From DATAYA01 sp036272815 (lineage in GTDB: Bacteria; Pseudomonadota; Alphaproteobacteria; Acetobacterales; Acetobacteraceae), in the NCBI GenBank assembly GCA_036272815.1, contig DATAYA010000372.1, positions 1-5,280 on the forward strand: DNA of 5,280 bases, given 5' to 3'. This document shows positions 4,735 through 5,280 of the stretch, one piece after another. Position 1 is the first letter of the stretch. Every line of letters begins with the position of its first letter. The notes below the pieces were generated by a model. The model worked only from the letters and a program-made list of their open reading frames with translations, was not told the origin of the DNA and made no database searches. Made by a program: the position numbers and the translations under genes.

Positions 4735-5280
4735 ATGGACAACACCACCACGATCGCCCTCTCCCGCCTCACCGCGCAGAGTCGGACGATGGGCGTGCTC
4801 GCCGACAACATCGCCAACATGAACACGCCCGGCTACAAGGCCGAGCGGATGCTGTTCGCCGACTGGCTCTCGCCGCAGCAGGACACAAGCCTGCCCTCCG
4901 GCCAGCGCACGCTCGACTTCACCCAGGACCTCGCGACCTATCGCGAGCAGCAGGCTGGCCCGCTCACCCATACCGGCAACCCGCTCGACATCGCGATCGG
5001 GAGCGCCGGCTTCTTCACGGTCGGCACCGCGCGCGGTCCGCGGCTCACCCGTGCCGGGCATTTCTCGTTGAATGCGCAGCGCCAGATCGTCGACATGCAA
5101 GGGGAGGCGCTGCTCGACACCCAGGGCAAGCCGCTGACGCTCGGGCCGCAGGACAGCCACATCAGCATCGCCGGCGACGGCACGCTGACCAGCGACAGCG
5201 GACAGATCGGCCGCATCGGCATCGTCGCCCCAGGCGATACCAACCGCATGCAGGCCGAGGGCGGCGAACTCTACAGCGCG
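4735..5280 (+). CDS. flgF: FlgF, proximal rod protein, 3' end beyond window
   Basis: The frame is open for 182 codons from ATG at 4735 to the right edge; the usual length is about 240-250 aa, so the C-terminal quarter is missing. FlgF is a proximal rod subunit of the flagellar basal body, exported by the flagellar type III system and assembled in the periplasm, so no signal peptide is expected or seen. Residues 1-41 form the N-terminal helix with the rod-protein signature DNIANMNTPGYK (24-35). The start MDNTTTIALSRL resembles alphaproteobacterial FlgF and not FlgG. The conserved core NPLDIAIGSAGFFTV is at 82-96, followed by RLTRAGHFSLN (103-113). A GTG at 4705 is also in frame, but it lies upstream of the predicted transcription start and the family begins at MDN, so ATG is preferred. 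The Shine-Dalgarno is weak (GGA about 9 nt upstream). flgG would be expected downstream. Confidence 0.95.
   Translation, partial: MDNTTTIALSRLTAQSRTMGVLADNIANMNTPGYKAERMLFADWLSPQQDTSLPSGQRTLDFTQDLATYREQQAGPLTHTGNPLDIAIGSAGFFTVGTARGPRLTRAGHFSLNAQRQIVDMQGEALLDTQGKPLTLGPQDSHISIAGDGTLTSDSGQIGRIGIVAPGDTNRMQAEGGELYSA

Noticed and set aside
4537..5160. Minus-strand extension of the fliL frame upstream of 4545, across the intergenic region and flgF.
   Set aside because: It overlaps flgF in antisense and has no FliL-like sequence; the FliL family begins at the short charged N-terminus starting at 4536 or 4545.

Overview
The window is about 70% G+C and reads as part of a flagellar and chemotaxis gene cluster from an alphaproteobacterium. 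The FliM, FliL and FlgF sequences, and the presence of DUF6468 and MotE-family genes, point to the Rhodospirillales/Acetobacterales. Acetobacteraceae is my best guess, made from remembered sequence style and not from a search. I see no insertion sequences, CRISPR array, rRNA or tRNA.

Layout. Two transcription units diverge from a 198-bp intergenic region (4537-4734). Leftward, on the minus strand, is a compact seven-gene operon: fliL (4536-4039), fliM (4042-2963), a DUF6468 membrane coiled-coil gene (2939-2487), a MotE-family gene (2483-1680), cheY (1670-1284), cheZ (1291-731), and a secreted AMIN-like protein (731 to the left edge, 3' end missing). Junctions run from an 8-nt overlap to a 23-nt gap, so translational coupling is likely. 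Rightward, on the plus strand, flgF starts at 4735 and runs off the right edge.

How the genes work together. FlgF is a proximal rod subunit. FliM is the C-ring switch protein that receives phospho-CheY, and FliL is a membrane protein at the stator-motor interface. CheY is the diffusible response regulator and CheZ is its phosphatase. The MotE-like protein has an N-terminal membrane anchor, a long Pro/Ala linker, a coiled coil and an MgtE-N-like domain, and probably acts in the periplasm. The DUF6468 protein looks like its cytoplasm-facing counterpart. The operon thus joins the switch, the signal that acts on it, the enzyme that ends the signal, and several poorly understood envelope proteins.

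Most notable points. (1) A near-consensus sigma-54 -24/-12 promoter (4686-4701) lies 33 bp upstream of the flgF start. (2) The only TTAA I found in the window sits upstream of fliL in a weak CtrA-like arrangement. (3) The CheZ C-terminus and the FliM N-terminal segment carry near-matching CheY-docking motifs (QSDIDRLL and NQAEIDSLL), with the cheY gene between them. (4) The DUF6468/MotE pair is the part with the least-known function. I found no clearly novel defence or mobile system; apart from this pair the region is a recognisable flagellar locus.
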